A stretch of DNA of 64,000 nucleotides from BNXB01 sp031556375 (GTDB lineage: Bacteria > Bacteroidota > Bacteroidia > Bacteroidales > Azobacteroidaceae): positions 1-64,000 of the forward strand of contig JAVBTA010000007.1 in assembly GCA_031556375.1 (NCBI GenBank), read 5' to 3'. Below the pieces are notes generated by a model. The model made no database searches. It was not told the origin of the DNA and worked only from the letters and a program-made list of their open reading frames with translations. The translations under genes and the position numbers were made by a program. Shown here one piece after another: positions 24,512 through 33,965 of the stretch (within the stretch, counting starts at the first letter, position 1; the number at the start of each line of letters is the position of its first letter).

Positions 24512-25684
24512 TTATTCTTTCAATTCACTATAATACTTTCGTTCATAACCAGGCAATAAATCGGGATGAAAGATTGAAATAAGATCTTTTAAGACATAAT
24601 CGGGATGAGCAGGCAGTTCTTCATAATACCTGTTCTTTTCTGTATTGCATCCGTAAATTTTTTTGTCCTTAAATGCACTAAAATAAGCATATGGAGCATA
24701 TTCTGCTTTTAATCCATTATAATCCAAATCTTTATTGCTAAAATATTTAATCAGCCAAAAATCAACATGCTCACATTTATCCAATACTGTCTCAAATGAT
24801 AAATTCATAGATCCGGTTGTTGAATCATTTTCCCAATAATAAGCAGCACCCGCATCTCTCAGCAAATGAGCCATATAACTTTGTCCACCCGGAATATGCC
24901 ATGCATTTCCGTATTTTTTCTCAGTCAATACCGTCGGACGTTTTTTTACTGATGATACCAATGTTTTCAATTCCGAATAAGACTGTTCCGTCCTTGTAAA
25001 CAATGAATCGGCAAATTCTTCTTTTCCAAATAATAAGGCAAGAAAACGAATCCATTCGGTACGCGCAAGAGGAACTGATTCCATATAATCGACACAGTCA
25101 ATTATTGGAATGCCGACACTCTCTACTTTACCATAGCTAGTCTCCTTTAAAGGTGAGGCCAGAATTGCATCCGGATTAGCCAACATTATTTTTTCAATAT
25201 TGGGATTGGAAGCCATTCCCAAATCAGTAATACTTCCATCCTTTATTTTCTCCTGAATTGCAGGTACATCTACATATTGAGGCTCACAAACTCCAACAAT
25301 AGAATTAGTGACTCCCAATTCTTCTAAAATACCACATTGTACGGAAGAATAGCAAGCTACCCGCTCCAATGGTACTTGTATAACAATCCCTTCCGGTAAA
25401 TTATCAGGTTTTTCACGAGTTTTGTCTATCAAAACGTAACTCCTCAGGATTTGGCCTTGCATCCACGGGTTCATAATGGCAATCCGGGTATAATCATCTG
25501 ATTTATCGACTGTAAAACATTGGGCATATTTCACATAAGACGATATCCTTCCCTCCGGATTTGCTACCTTTTCTGATGATGACGGACGACAGGAGATGAA
25601 AACCTGAGCAACAACACTTAATGTTATTATACAGACTTTCAACCTACTATCGAAATGTATGCTCCGTTTATTTTCCATTTTCAT
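24512..25684 (-). CDS. btuF: Cobalamin-binding lipoprotein, BtuF-like
   Basis: The 390-residue protein has a lipoprotein signal ending at Cys32 (VAQVFISC). The rest resembles the class III periplasmic binding proteins of B12 and siderophore ABC importers: QVPLERVACYSSVQCGILEELG, then NIEKIMLANPDAILAS, and a second lobe with RTEWIRFLALLFGKEE. Its start codon overlaps the btuG-like stop as ATGA, tying it to the riboswitch-controlled operon. That context is what favours cobalamin over an iron chelate. No btuC or btuD follows; the operon ends at the terminator facing der. Confidence 0.85.
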   Translation of the reverse strand: MKMENKRSIHFDSRLKVCIITLSVVAQVFISCRPSSSEKVANPEGRISSYVKYAQCFTVDKSDDYTRIAIMNPWMQGQILRSYVLIDKTREKPDNLPEGIVIQVPLERVACYSSVQCGILEELGVTNSIVGVCEPQYVDVPAIQEKIKDGSITDLGMASNPNIEKIMLANPDAILASPLKETSYGKVESVGIPIIDCVDYMESVPLARTEWIRFLALLFGKEEFADSLFTRTEQSYSELKTLVSSVKKRPTVLTEKKYGNAWHIPGGQSYMAHLLRDAGAAYYWENDSTTGSMNLSFETVLDKCEHVDFWLIKYFSNKDLDYNGLKAEYAPYAYFSAFKDKKIYGCNTEKNRYYEELPAHPDYVLKDLISIFHPDLLPGYERKYYSELKE

Positions 25685-26757
25685 TTAGCAACAAATGCCA
25701 CCTTTATCGGATTTAATCCTCCTGTATCAAATGAATTTTGTTTTTTTCCTGCAGATGAAAAAATATACATTGTTCCATTAGTCTTATAGTCTGATTCTCC
25801 AATATAAATATCGCCTGAAGATTTATCATAACTAATTGAATACGGTTTTTGAATAACAGTGCCATCCGTAATAAAATTAGATTTGCTTTCCTTTTCATTG
25901 ATTGCATCATATTCAATGTATTTCACTTCTTCTACAGGTTTACCATATTGAGCATAAATCATATATAGTTTATCTCCTGTCGACGTAATCATAGTAGCAT
26001 TACCAATTTTTGTAACCGCATCGGTTTCTGTATCGATCCGTTGTAAAGTATTAGGAATATCTGAATAATTTCCCATTGAGACAAGATAAACATCATCTTG
26101 ATTATCTTTCACAAGATTCATCGGGTTAACAACAACCTCAATATCCTTTATTAGCTCAAATTTATTTACATCAACCACAGATACTGTCTTTTCATAACCG
26201 GAAACATATCCTCCGGAATTGGCAACATAGATTTTTTTATTAGCTCCAACCAGCCCTTCCGGATTAGCTCCTACTTTTATTACATTACTAACTGTCAAAT
26301 GAGTAGTATCCAATTGTCCTAGATGTCCGCTGTTAAAAAATGACACATATACTTTTCCATCATATTCAGTAAGACATCTTGGGCCTTTGGGATTACCTGA
26401 AATATCTTCTGCTTTGAGAGATTTAATTAAATTACAATTCAAATCCAATACATCGATAACATCAGAACCACAGACTGCTACATACATCTTTGAACCATAA
26501 ACCAAGATATCATTCCCGAGGTCTCCCAACATCTGACCATTCTGAGCCTTGTATATGTCTCCACTGACTGTTTTTTTAGAAAAGTCATAATATACAATGT
26601 TTGCATCACTGGTTCCCCAGCCCCCTGTATTCAAAATATACGCACCTACAGACACCTCTGCAGGTGTAATCGGATCATCGTCATCATTACAAGAGATAAA
26701 TGTCGTTGCAAATAATAAGCTTACAAATGCTAAGCAATAAAGGTTTTTCAGTTTCAT
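25681..26757 (-). CDS. btuG: Surface beta-propeller lipoprotein, BtuG-like
   Basis: The 358-residue protein has a lipoprotein signal ending at Cys23, followed by NDDDD, the acidic pattern that directs Bacteroidota lipoproteins to the cell surface. The body is a YncE/DUF5074-type propeller of about seven repeats (for example GPRCLTEYDGKVYVSF, NPEGLVGANKKIYVANSG, NPMNLVKDNQDDVYLVS). In Bacteroides, BtuG proteins of this fold sit on BtuB and bind cobalamin with very high affinity, taking it even from intrinsic factor. Location directly after btuB and under a B12 riboswitch supports the same role here. Confidence 0.85.
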   Translation of the reverse strand: MKLKNLYCLAFVSLLFATTFISCNDDDDPITPAEVSVGAYILNTGGWGTSDANIVYYDFSKKTVSGDIYKAQNGQMLGDLGNDILVYGSKMYVAVCGSDVIDVLDLNCNLIKSLKAEDISGNPKGPRCLTEYDGKVYVSFFNSGHLGQLDTTHLTVSNVIKVGANPEGLVGANKKIYVANSGGYVSGYEKTVSVVDVNKFELIKDIEVVVNPMNLVKDNQDDVYLVSMGNYSDIPNTLQRIDTETDAVTKIGNATMITSTGDKLYMIYAQYGKPVEEVKYIEYDAINEKESKSNFITDGTVIQKPYSISYDKSSGDIYIGESDYKTNGTMYIFSSAGKKQNSFDTGGLNPIKVAFVAK

Positions 26758-26796
26758 TGTTTTAAATTTTTATATTTTTTGTCAATATTGTAAATT

Positions 26797-28803
26797 TCAA
26801 AATTCCCAGGCAACAGATAAACGATATGACCGTCCTGGCATCGGATACCACTTAATGATTTCATATGTTTTATTTGACAGATTCTGGATATCAGCCTGTA
26901 CCCGAAGTTTTGTTTTACAAACCTCAAATGCTTTGTTTAACGTTATACTCTGATCCAGATATGCATCGATATGATTTGCTGCAATGTTCTGCAGATTAGA
27001 ATAACGTTCTCCTGATGCAATCAGGTTATATCCGATATTAACCCACGGATTCTCGAATGTAACTATAGCAGAGCCAGAGTGTTCCGGAACATAAGGCAAT
27101 TGATCCTTATAATTTTTGGCCTCTTTATCTGTGACATCAATTGTTCTCTGATAGCTGTAACTACCGGAAATATTCAAATGACAAGCTTTTCCTAAATCAA
27201 TTTCTGTAGACAGTTTTACATCTACACCTTTTGCTTCCACTTCCCCCATATTCATCATTTTCCAGATAAAAAGGGTAGGAATCGCTACTATTTTATCGTG
27301 AACACGATTATAATAGCCGTCCACAGAAGCCATTAAATTAGAAACTCTACCGGAAAAACTACCAGTCCAGGTCAAACCAAGATTATACTGAGAAGTTTTT
27401 TCGGGTTTTAGATTTCTGTTTCCGATGCGGGAATAATATAGATCATTGAACGTAGGCACCCGGAAGATATCCTTATATGAAGCTCTGACACGCAAATTTG
27501 TTGCTTCGAGAGGTTGATATGACAGGCTGATCGATGGAGACAATCTACTCATATTATCAGGAGTCTCTCCTGATTCAACATGTTCTGTGATTAGAGTTCC
27601 CAATAGTGTTCCTGTTGCCGTAAAACGAGAATTGAAATATTGGGCAGATAACGCCGTTAAAGAATTAAATCGCTTTGGAAAAGGACAATCCTCGAAGTTA
27701 TTCCACAGTGTACTTATAAAAGCATCTTCTGCTAAGGAAAAAGAAAGTACATCCAACGGTTTATATAAAATGGTTCCGGAAGCATAATATTCACTTTGCG
27801 TATACAGATTTTCCTGGACTCCGGAAGGATATTTAACATCTACATCTATATAGTGAGTATATGTATAATCATATTTTATCTGACCCTGCACTTGAAATTT
27901 ATCAGACAACAAATTTTCATAATGCAATTGTGAAAAGAAATTTTCGGTCCAAAGCCGTTCCGCGGAATACGGATTATATAATATTACAGCTCCAGGTAAC
28001 CCTCTTTCCGAATCGTAATAGTAAGCTTTGAGTCTCATTTTTCCGTTTTCCTGAAAATTTCCATAAAGATTCAATTCCGTATTCAAGGATTTCAAATCAC
28101 TGTTAATCCGATCAGCTTCAACTTTAGTATTCCCATTTTTTAAGCTATACGGATAATCTCCGTCTGTTTTTTGCCAACTTCCAAAAACAGATCCGGAAAA
28201 AGTATCATTGAATTTTTGAGAATATGTCAAAGAAGGATTCAAAAAACCAAATGATCCTACTTTCATTTGAACTTTTCCAGAATAATTATTATTGTTAAAA
28301 GCTGGGGACTCTGTTTTCAGGTTCAAAGCTCCTACAGAAGCGGTAATCCTGGCTGTTTGAAAAATATCGTCGGATTGGCCGATCACCAAAGAAATCATAC
28401 TCAGGTTATCGAGGGAAAAACGCCCGATATCAACTTGTCCGGTTTGTGCATCACTGACAGTAACCCCATCATAACTGACAGCTGTATGGGTTGCTCCCAT
28501 TCCACGTATCGAGACTGTTTTAAGTCCCCCCAAACCACCGTAATCTTTTACCGTTACTCCGGAAAACTGACGCACTGCATCCGAAAGTGATTGTATACCT
28601 CTCCTTTCAATATCTTTACTGTCCATTACCTGTAGAGGCGATGTCGAGCGACTTGCAGATGGGCGTAACGTAGCAGATACACGCACTTCATCCAGATGAC
28701 CTCCGTTCAAAGTATCAGTAACAATTCCTTGTGCTTTGATTCCAGCCGGAACAAAACACACGACAATAATAAAATAGATAAATTTGCGTAAATTAGTCAA
28801 CAT
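26797..28803 (-). CDS. btuB: TonB-dependent cobalamin receptor, BtuB-like
   Basis: The 668-residue outer-membrane receptor has a signal peptide (to about residue 24), a TonB-box-like DEVRVSATLRP at 38-48, and a plug domain (IERRGIQSLSDAVRQFSGVTVKDYGGLGGLKTVSIRGMG). A 22-strand-type barrel follows, ending in YRLSVAWEF with terminal Phe. No carboxypeptidase-like or STN domain is present, unlike SusC. The riboswitch directly upstream identifies cobalamin or a related corrinoid as the substrate. Confidence 0.92.
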   Translation of the reverse strand: MLTNLRKFIYFIIVVCFVPAGIKAQGIVTDTLNGGHLDEVRVSATLRPSASRSTSPLQVMDSKDIERRGIQSLSDAVRQFSGVTVKDYGGLGGLKTVSIRGMGATHTAVSYDGVTVSDAQTGQVDIGRFSLDNLSMISLVIGQSDDIFQTARITASVGALNLKTESPAFNNNNYSGKVQMKVGSFGFLNPSLTYSQKFNDTFSGSVFGSWQKTDGDYPYSLKNGNTKVEADRINSDLKSLNTELNLYGNFQENGKMRLKAYYYDSERGLPGAVILYNPYSAERLWTENFFSQLHYENLLSDKFQVQGQIKYDYTYTHYIDVDVKYPSGVQENLYTQSEYYASGTILYKPLDVLSFSLAEDAFISTLWNNFEDCPFPKRFNSLTALSAQYFNSRFTATGTLLGTLITEHVESGETPDNMSRLSPSISLSYQPLEATNLRVRASYKDIFRVPTFNDLYYSRIGNRNLKPEKTSQYNLGLTWTGSFSGRVSNLMASVDGYYNRVHDKIVAIPTLFIWKMMNMGEVEAKGVDVKLSTEIDLGKACHLNISGSYSYQRTIDVTDKEAKNYKDQLPYVPEHSGSAIVTFENPWVNIGYNLIASGERYSNLQNIAANHIDAYLDQSITLNKAFEVCKTKLRVQADIQNLSNKTYEIIKWYPMPGRSYRLSVAWEF

Positions 28804-28850
28804 GTCTTCTCAGCCTTTTTCCTCGAAAGCTTTCGAAATTAATAATAAAC

Positions 28851-29027
28851 ATCGGCAGGTCTTCTGACTTACTCCTGTTTTGCACGCCTTCCCGTTTTCA
28901 GTTTTTAATAAAACAGTGGCTTGAGTATTGTGCAAACATTAAAGAGCTTACAGCAGCGGGACTGTCCTGGATTTTCACCTGGTTCCCATTTTAATCGTAT
29001 TCTCCGAATGGAGAACTCGAACCGTTG
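28851..29027 (-). promoter_or_regulatory. Cobalamin riboswitch
   Basis: On the minus strand the leader contains the conserved core: GGTGAAAATCCAGGACAGTC near 28982-28963, CCCGCTGCTGTAAGC just after it, GCCACTG near 28920, GAAGGCGTG near 28890, and the B12 box AAGTCAGAAGACCTGCCGAT at 28870-28851. Binding of adenosylcobalamin or another corrinoid is expected to shut down btuB. Downstream, CGAAAGCTTTCG (28824-28835) is a perfect 12-base palindrome just before the btuB start and may be part of the expression platform. Confidence 0.95.
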
Positions 29028-29033
29028 CGGATA

Positions 29034-29064
29034 CAAAGGTAGATAAAATATTCAAATCGACAAA
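29034..29064 (-). promoter_or_regulatory. Promoter of the btuB-btuG-btuF operon
   Basis: On the minus strand TTTG (29064-29061) and TACCTTTG (29041-29034) are separated by 19 bases. Transcription would start just before the riboswitch. Confidence 0.85.
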
Positions 29065-29070
29065 TAAAAT

Positions 29071-29109
29071 ATAAAAAAGGGAATGAAAAATTATTTTTCT
29101 CATTCCCTT
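29071..29109 (-). terminator. Terminator of the zinc-ribbon/Nif3 operon
   Basis: AAGGGAATGA (29077-29086) pairs perfectly with TCATTCCCTT (29100-29109). On the minus strand a T-run (29076-29071) follows, ending transcription just before the btuB promoter. Confidence 0.85.
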
Positions 29110-29132
29110 CTTAAAAAATATTTCTTTTGATA

Positions 29133-30020
29133 TTATTCGACTCCAGCTAGTTTCGGGTCGATCATAATACGTCCGCAGTGTTCGCAAACGATAATTTTCT
29201 TACGTAACTTGATATCCATTTGTCTTTGAGGTGGAATTTTATTGAAGCAACCTCCACAAGCATCACGTTGGATGTAAACAACAGCCAAACCATTACGGGC
29301 ACTCTTTCTGATTCTCTTGAATGCAGTCAGCAAACGAGGTTCGATAGTAGTTTCTATTTGTTTTGCTTTTTCACGCAATTGTTCTTCTTGTATTCTTGTT
29401 TCAGATACGATTTCATCCAATTCTTCTTTTTTCATTTTCAGGTCAATCTGACGATCCTCCAGCAATGCTTTCGATTTTTGGATTTCTTCATTGATTAATT
29501 TAGAATCCGCAGTAAATTCACGAATTCTTTTTTCAGCTAATTCGACTTCCAATCCCTGGAATTCCACTTCTTTGGAAAGGCTATCAAATTCGCGGTTGTT
29601 ACGAACATTTTCCAGTTGCTCCTTATATTTAGCGATCAATGCATTAGAATCCGAGATCTTAATTTTTTGTTGACCAACAGCTGCTTCGATATCTTTAATA
29701 TCCAATTGGAAATTTTGCATACGTGTTTGCAACCCTGCAACTTCATCTTCCAGGTCCTGTACTTCCAATGGCAATTCTCCACGAAGTGTTTTAATCTTAT
29801 CTATTTCCGACAACATCATCTGCAATTCGTATAAGTTGCTCAATTTTTGTTCAACCGATAATTCTTTGTCAGCAGAACCTTTAGAGACCTCACTACTTTC
29901 TGCAACTGTAGTTTCGGCTACAGGTTTTTCTGTTGCTTTAGCTGTTTTAGCTGTTGCTTTTTTTTCTTTTTCAGGGCTTTCAGCTGCCACATTTTCTTTT
30001 GTAACTTTCTCTTTTGCCAT
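29133..30020 (-). CDS. C4 zinc-ribbon coiled-coil protein
   Basis: The 295-residue protein has three parts. Residues 1-50 are low complexity, rich in Ala, Lys and Glu. Residues about 55-235 form a long coiled coil (LEDEVAGLQTRMQNFQLDIK and onward). The C-terminus has a zinc ribbon with CGGC and CEHC pairs. This matches the family of C4-type zinc-ribbon proteins related to Helicobacter HP0958 and Chlamydia CT398, which act in assembly of secretion or flagellar systems or with sigma-54; the role in non-motile Bacteroidales is unknown. It begins nine bases after the Nif3 gene. Confidence 0.85.
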   Translation of the reverse strand: MAKEKVTKENVAAESPEKEKKATAKTAKATEKPVAETTVAESSEVSKGSADKELSVEQKLSNLYELQMMLSEIDKIKTLRGELPLEVQDLEDEVAGLQTRMQNFQLDIKDIEAAVGQQKIKISDSNALIAKYKEQLENVRNNREFDSLSKEVEFQGLEVELAEKRIREFTADSKLINEEIQKSKALLEDRQIDLKMKKEELDEIVSETRIQEEQLREKAKQIETTIEPRLLTAFKRIRKSARNGLAVVYIQRDACGGCFNKIPPQRQMDIKLRKKIIVCEHCGRIMIDPKLAGVE

Positions 30021-30028
30021 ATTTTAGA

Positions 30029-31123
30029 TCAGATGTATTTTACAGGATTTGAGTTCACTGTTGAAAAATGAAGGGCAAAGTTAGGCATTTTTTTTGTAAT
30101 TATGTCAAAAAACAACTCTTTTGTACAAATTTCGGATTCGTAGTGCCCAATCACGGCCAATAGTATTTGTTTTTCAACATCATAATAATCATTGTACTTC
30201 GCTTCACCAGTGATAAAGATGTCTGCACCATAATTAATGGCCTCCGGTATCAAAAAAGCTCCGCTCCCACCACAAATAGCAACTTCGTGTATTTCCTTAT
30301 TTCTTAATGGAGAATGTTTTAACATATCCAAATGGAATATTTGTTTCAGGCGGAGAAGAAAAGAATTTTCATCCTCCGGAGAGGGTAACTCCCCTACTAC
30401 ACCCGATCCTACGGATTTCCAATCATTAGAGAGATTATAAAAGTCATAAGCAGGTTCTTCGTATGGATGAGAAACCAGCAAAGCACGTAATACTGAAGAC
30501 TTTTTATATGCAGGTAATATGGTTTCTATTCTCACCTCCTGCTCTGTATGCAATTCTCCAACTATACCTACAAAAGGATGAGCATCCTGTTTAGCCCTGA
30601 ATGTTCCTTCTCCTTCCAAATTATAACTACAAGAATCATAGTTGCCTATATTTCCGGCTCCGGCATTGAATAATGCATTTCTTACGGCTTCGGCATGTTC
30701 CAAAGGAACAAATGTAACCAGCTTAAGCAAATTTTCTTTTTTAGGACTTAATATCCGAATATTCTGCAAGCCTATTTTTTCTGCAATCTTGAAATTGACA
30801 CCTCCTGATGCATTATCCAGATTGGTATGTGCAGCATAAATAACCAGGTCGTGCTTACAAGCCTTGATCACGCATCGTTCGATATAATTTCTTCCGGTAA
30901 GCGTCTTCAAAGGTTTGAACAACAACGGATGATGCGAAATAATAAGGTTGCATTCCAATTCCAGGGCCTCATCTATTACTTCTTCTGTAATATCGAGACA
31001 CAGAAGAGCTCCTGTTAGTGTTTGAGAAGTGTCTCCGACTTGTAAACCGGAGTTATCAAAACCATCTTGCAGAGGAAGTGGAGCAAAATCTTCCAGGATT
31101 GAGATTATTTGAGAGATTTTCAT
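30029..31123 (-). CDS. Nif3-like dinuclear metal centre protein
   Basis: About 364 residues, starting MKISQIISILEDFAPLPLQDGFDNSGLQVG; an ATG two codons upstream is less likely. The two Nif3 halves carry the metal ligands (SHHPLLFKPLK near 65, AAHTNLDNASGG near 100, and GHYESEICTKE near the end), with a PII-like insertion between them. The family includes GTP cyclohydrolase I type 2 candidates, but biochemical role is unsettled; it usually pairs with the zinc-ribbon gene downstream, as here. Promoter at 31138-31168. Confidence 0.9.
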   Translation of the reverse strand: MKISQIISILEDFAPLPLQDGFDNSGLQVGDTSQTLTGALLCLDITEEVIDEALELECNLIISHHPLLFKPLKTLTGRNYIERCVIKACKHDLVIYAAHTNLDNASGGVNFKIAEKIGLQNIRILSPKKENLLKLVTFVPLEHAEAVRNALFNAGAGNIGNYDSCSYNLEGEGTFRAKQDAHPFVGIVGELHTEQEVRIETILPAYKKSSVLRALLVSHPYEEPAYDFYNLSNDWKSVGSGVVGELPSPEDENSFLLRLKQIFHLDMLKHSPLRNKEIHEVAICGGSGAFLIPEAINYGADIFITGEAKYNDYYDVEKQILLAVIGHYESEICTKELFFDIITKKMPNFALHFSTVNSNPVKYI

Positions 31124-31137
31124 ATACATATTTTTTA

Positions 31138-31168
31138 CAAAGATATATTTTTTTATGTTATCAACAAG
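31138..31168 (-). promoter_or_regulatory. Promoter of the Nif3/zinc-ribbon operon
   Basis: On the minus strand CTTG (31168-31165) and TATCTTTG (31145-31138) are 19 bases apart. The -33 region overlaps the TTATCAACA repeats. Confidence 0.65.
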
Positions 31169-31199
31169 TTATCAACACCATTCTCTTGATTGTTGATAA
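31158..31199. repeat. Three TTATCAACA boxes
   Basis: TTATCAACA occurs at 31158-31166 and 31169-31177 in direct orientation 11 bases apart, and inverted (TGTTGATAA) at 31191-31199. It differs from the DnaA box TTATCCACA at one position. An AT-rich stretch follows to 31300. Operator or replication-protein site; undecided. Confidence 0.6.
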
Positions 31200-31249
31200 G
31201 TAATACTAATATGTAGCAAAAACGTAAAAATTTTTTCACAAAAATAGGC

Positions 31250-31257
31250 TAAATTTG
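31250..31257 (+). promoter_or_regulatory. -7 box for the TonB receptor gene
   Basis: TAAATTTG matches TAnnTTTG, 43 bases before the ATG at 31301. No good -33 TTTG is found at 19-20 bases. Confidence 0.45.
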
Positions 31258-31300
31258 TCAGGATTTTAACAGAATAATATATTCATTAATTTATATTTTT

Positions 31301-33946
31301 ATGGCAAAAAAGATTTACTTTCTAATGTGCTGTATGCTATGTATTTCTTTTGCAATACATGCGCAGGTTTCAGTAAAAGGTACTATTTTGGACAAGGACA
31401 CAAAAGAACCTTTAATCGGGGTAACAGTTTACGAACCCTCTGCAAAAAAATCAGCAATTACTGATCTGGATGGTAGTTTTGCACTGAAATTACCTTCTGT
31501 AGACAATCGCAAAATAGAACTAACTTACATCGGTTATCTGAAGATGGAAGTTCCTGCAGCAGCAGATATGGGGACTATTTTGATGACTCCGGATGCTGTA
31601 ATATTAGGAGATGTTGTAGTTACTGCATCTGTAGCTATTCAACGAAAAACTCCAGTAGCAATGTCAGTTATTGATCCTCAAGACATTGAATACAAATTGA
31701 GTACAAAAGAATTTCCCGAAATATTAAATGTTACACCAGGTGTCTATGCCACAAGAGATGGTGGTGGATTTGGAGATGCTCGTATTAATATTCGTGGATT
31801 TGAATCACCCAATACATCTATGATGATCAATGGTATCCCAATGAATGACATGGAGTGGGGTGGAATTTATTGGTCGAATTGGGGAGCCTTAAACGATGTA
31901 ACCCGCTCATTACAAATACAACGGGGTTTAGGTGCGGCTAAAGTTTCCGCACCTTCTATCGGAGGATCTATTAACGTATTAACTAAATCTACTGAAGCAA
32001 AGAAAGGAGGCTCTGTTTATTATGGTATGGGTAATGACGGATATAATAAAATATCTATCGATATATCTTCCGGTCTTACTGAGAATGGTTGGGCTGTAAG
32101 TGCTCTTGGAGCAAAAACTTGGGGAGATGGATATATCCTGGGAACAGAATTTGAATCATATACTTATTTCTTGAATATTTCAAAAATTATTAACGATCAA
32201 CACCAACTTTCATTTACTGGTCTGGGAGCATGGCAAGAACACAATCAACGTTCAAGATACGATAAATTATTGGTAACAGAATGGCAGAAACAACGCGATT
32301 TATACCAATTTAACCCTACCTATGGTTTTGATGTTGACGGTCAACGTAAAACTGCTAACTTCAACCATTTTCACAAACCAAACCTCTCTCTAAATCACTA
32401 TTGGACAATTAATGACAAATCCAGCTTATCTTCCAATGTATACTTATCTCTCGGACAAGGAGGTGGATACGCGTGGAGGGGAACAAGTTACAACGGCCTA
32501 TACGGAGCCGACAGTAACACAGGAAAATTAAATACTGCCTACAGAGGAATAGATGGATACATGGATTATGGTAAACTGCAAGAAGAGAATGCTGCTAATC
32601 CTAATGGATCTATAGCCGCTATTACAGACTCCAGAAATAATCACGTATGGGTAGGTGCACTTTCAACTTACAGCAGAAAATTAACTGAAAACATTGATTT
32701 TTATGGAGGTCTTGATTTACGTTACTATAATGGTTATCACGATGGTGTCATTGTAGATTTAATGGGAGGAAATTTCTTCATAGACCCAGCACGCGCCGGG
32801 GTTAAGAATTCAAAAAATGCAGGCAATCCGGCCTGGGTAAACGAAAAATTAGGAGTTGGAGATATTGTTTATCGTGATTATAATGGCTATGTAATGCAAG
32901 AAGGAGTATTTGCACAAGCAGAATATACCAAAGACAACTTGAATGCTTTCATTTCTGGATCTGTATCGAATAACAGCTATTGGAGAGTAGATCGCTTATA
33001 TTATGACAATGAGAAATCAGATGTCGGAAACTTTTTAGGATACATGATTAAAGGAGGTGCTAATTATCTCTTGGGCAAAGCTCATAATGTATTTGCTAAT
33101 GTTGGATATTTTTCCAGGGCTCCTTTTTTAAGTGGTGGATACTTTGTTTCTGTTGCTACAAGTAATGTGACAAATCCTAATGCAGTTAACGAGAACTCAT
33201 TTTCTGTTGAATTTGGATATGGCTTCCGTTCTCGTTATTTTACAGCAAACGTAAATGTTTACAACAACAAATGGATTAACAAGACTACGGTACAACGTTT
33301 AGGAAATGGTGAAGGCACTTTGAATATGGAAGGGGTAAACGCTCTTCACCAAGGTGTTGAAGTCGATTTTGCAGCTAAACCAGTACAAAATTTGGAAATA
33401 AAAGGAATGGTATCTATTGGAAACTGGAGATGGCTTAACGATGTAACAGGATACTATTATAATGATAACGGACAGGCTGTGGATAAAAACGGGAATGTTG
33501 TAGAACCGTTATCTCCTGAACATGCTAAATCTGAAATCAACATGGCAGGTGTTAAAGTTGGAGATGCTCCACAAATGCAATTTGGTGCTAGTGCTGATTA
33601 TCGCTTTCTTAAAGATTTCAATGTAGGCCTCACTTATATTCATCAGGCAAAAAACTATGCAGGTTATGATTTACCCAGAGCAGGTGCAGGCACTAACTAT
33701 ACCATACATACACCATGGGAAATCCCAGATTTTGGCACTTTGGATTTAAATGCAAGATATCGATTCAAAATCGGAAGTCTTGATGCAACTCTAATGGGAA
33801 ATATTAACAACTTATTAAATCAGGTATATATTTCAGATGCCAAAGATTTGAAAGTTACAAGTCAAACACCAAGCACATGGCAAGATGTAGCCGTTATGTA
33901 TGGTTTCGGAAGAACATTTTCTGTTGCAGTCAAAGTAAAATTCTAA
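31301..33946 (+). CDS. TonB-dependent receptor with carboxypeptidase-like domain
   Basis: The 881-residue outer-membrane receptor begins with a signal peptide (about 1-21), followed by a carboxypeptidase-regulatory-like domain (VSVKGTILDKDTKEPLIGVT to about 100) and a plug (FPEILNVTPGVYATRDGGGFGDARINIRGF). A large barrel ends in FSVAVKVKF. No STN domain is present. It is followed 19 bases on by a surface lipoprotein gene that is not SusD, so this is not a standard Sus pair. Repeated use of Asn, Tyr and Gly gives no substrate clue. Confidence 0.9.
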   Translation: MAKKIYFLMCCMLCISFAIHAQVSVKGTILDKDTKEPLIGVTVYEPSAKKSAITDLDGSFALKLPSVDNRKIELTYIGYLKMEVPAAADMGTILMTPDAVILGDVVVTASVAIQRKTPVAMSVIDPQDIEYKLSTKEFPEILNVTPGVYATRDGGGFGDARINIRGFESPNTSMMINGIPMNDMEWGGIYWSNWGALNDVTRSLQIQRGLGAAKVSAPSIGGSINVLTKSTEAKKGGSVYYGMGNDGYNKISIDISSGLTENGWAVSALGAKTWGDGYILGTEFESYTYFLNISKIINDQHQLSFTGLGAWQEHNQRSRYDKLLVTEWQKQRDLYQFNPTYGFDVDGQRKTANFNHFHKPNLSLNHYWTINDKSSLSSNVYLSLGQGGGYAWRGTSYNGLYGADSNTGKLNTAYRGIDGYMDYGKLQEENAANPNGSIAAITDSRNNHVWVGALSTYSRKLTENIDFYGGLDLRYYNGYHDGVIVDLMGGNFFIDPARAGVKNSKNAGNPAWVNEKLGVGDIVYRDYNGYVMQEGVFAQAEYTKDNLNAFISGSVSNNSYWRVDRLYYDNEKSDVGNFLGYMIKGGANYLLGKAHNVFANVGYFSRAPFLSGGYFVSVATSNVTNPNAVNENSFSVEFGYGFRSRYFTANVNVYNNKWINKTTVQRLGNGEGTLNMEGVNALHQGVEVDFAAKPVQNLEIKGMVSIGNWRWLNDVTGYYYNDNGQAVDKNGNVVEPLSPEHAKSEINMAGVKVGDAPQMQFGASADYRFLKDFNVGLTYIHQAKNYAGYDLPRAGAGTNYTIHTPWEIPDFGTLDLNARYRFKIGSLDATLMGNINNLLNQVYISDAKDLKVTSQTPSTWQDVAVMYGFGRTFSVAVKVKF

Positions 33947-33965
33947 TCATAAAAACGTTATCAAG

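Noticed and set aside
28975..29187. Open frame across the cobalamin riboswitch
   Set aside because: The sequence is fully explained by the riboswitch, the btuB promoter and the terminator of the zinc-ribbon gene.
31158..31300. Chromosomal replication origin
   Set aside because: The boxes differ from the DnaA consensus at a conserved base, no dnaA, dnaN or gidA gene is near, and they overlap a promoter. Kept only as a question in the findings.
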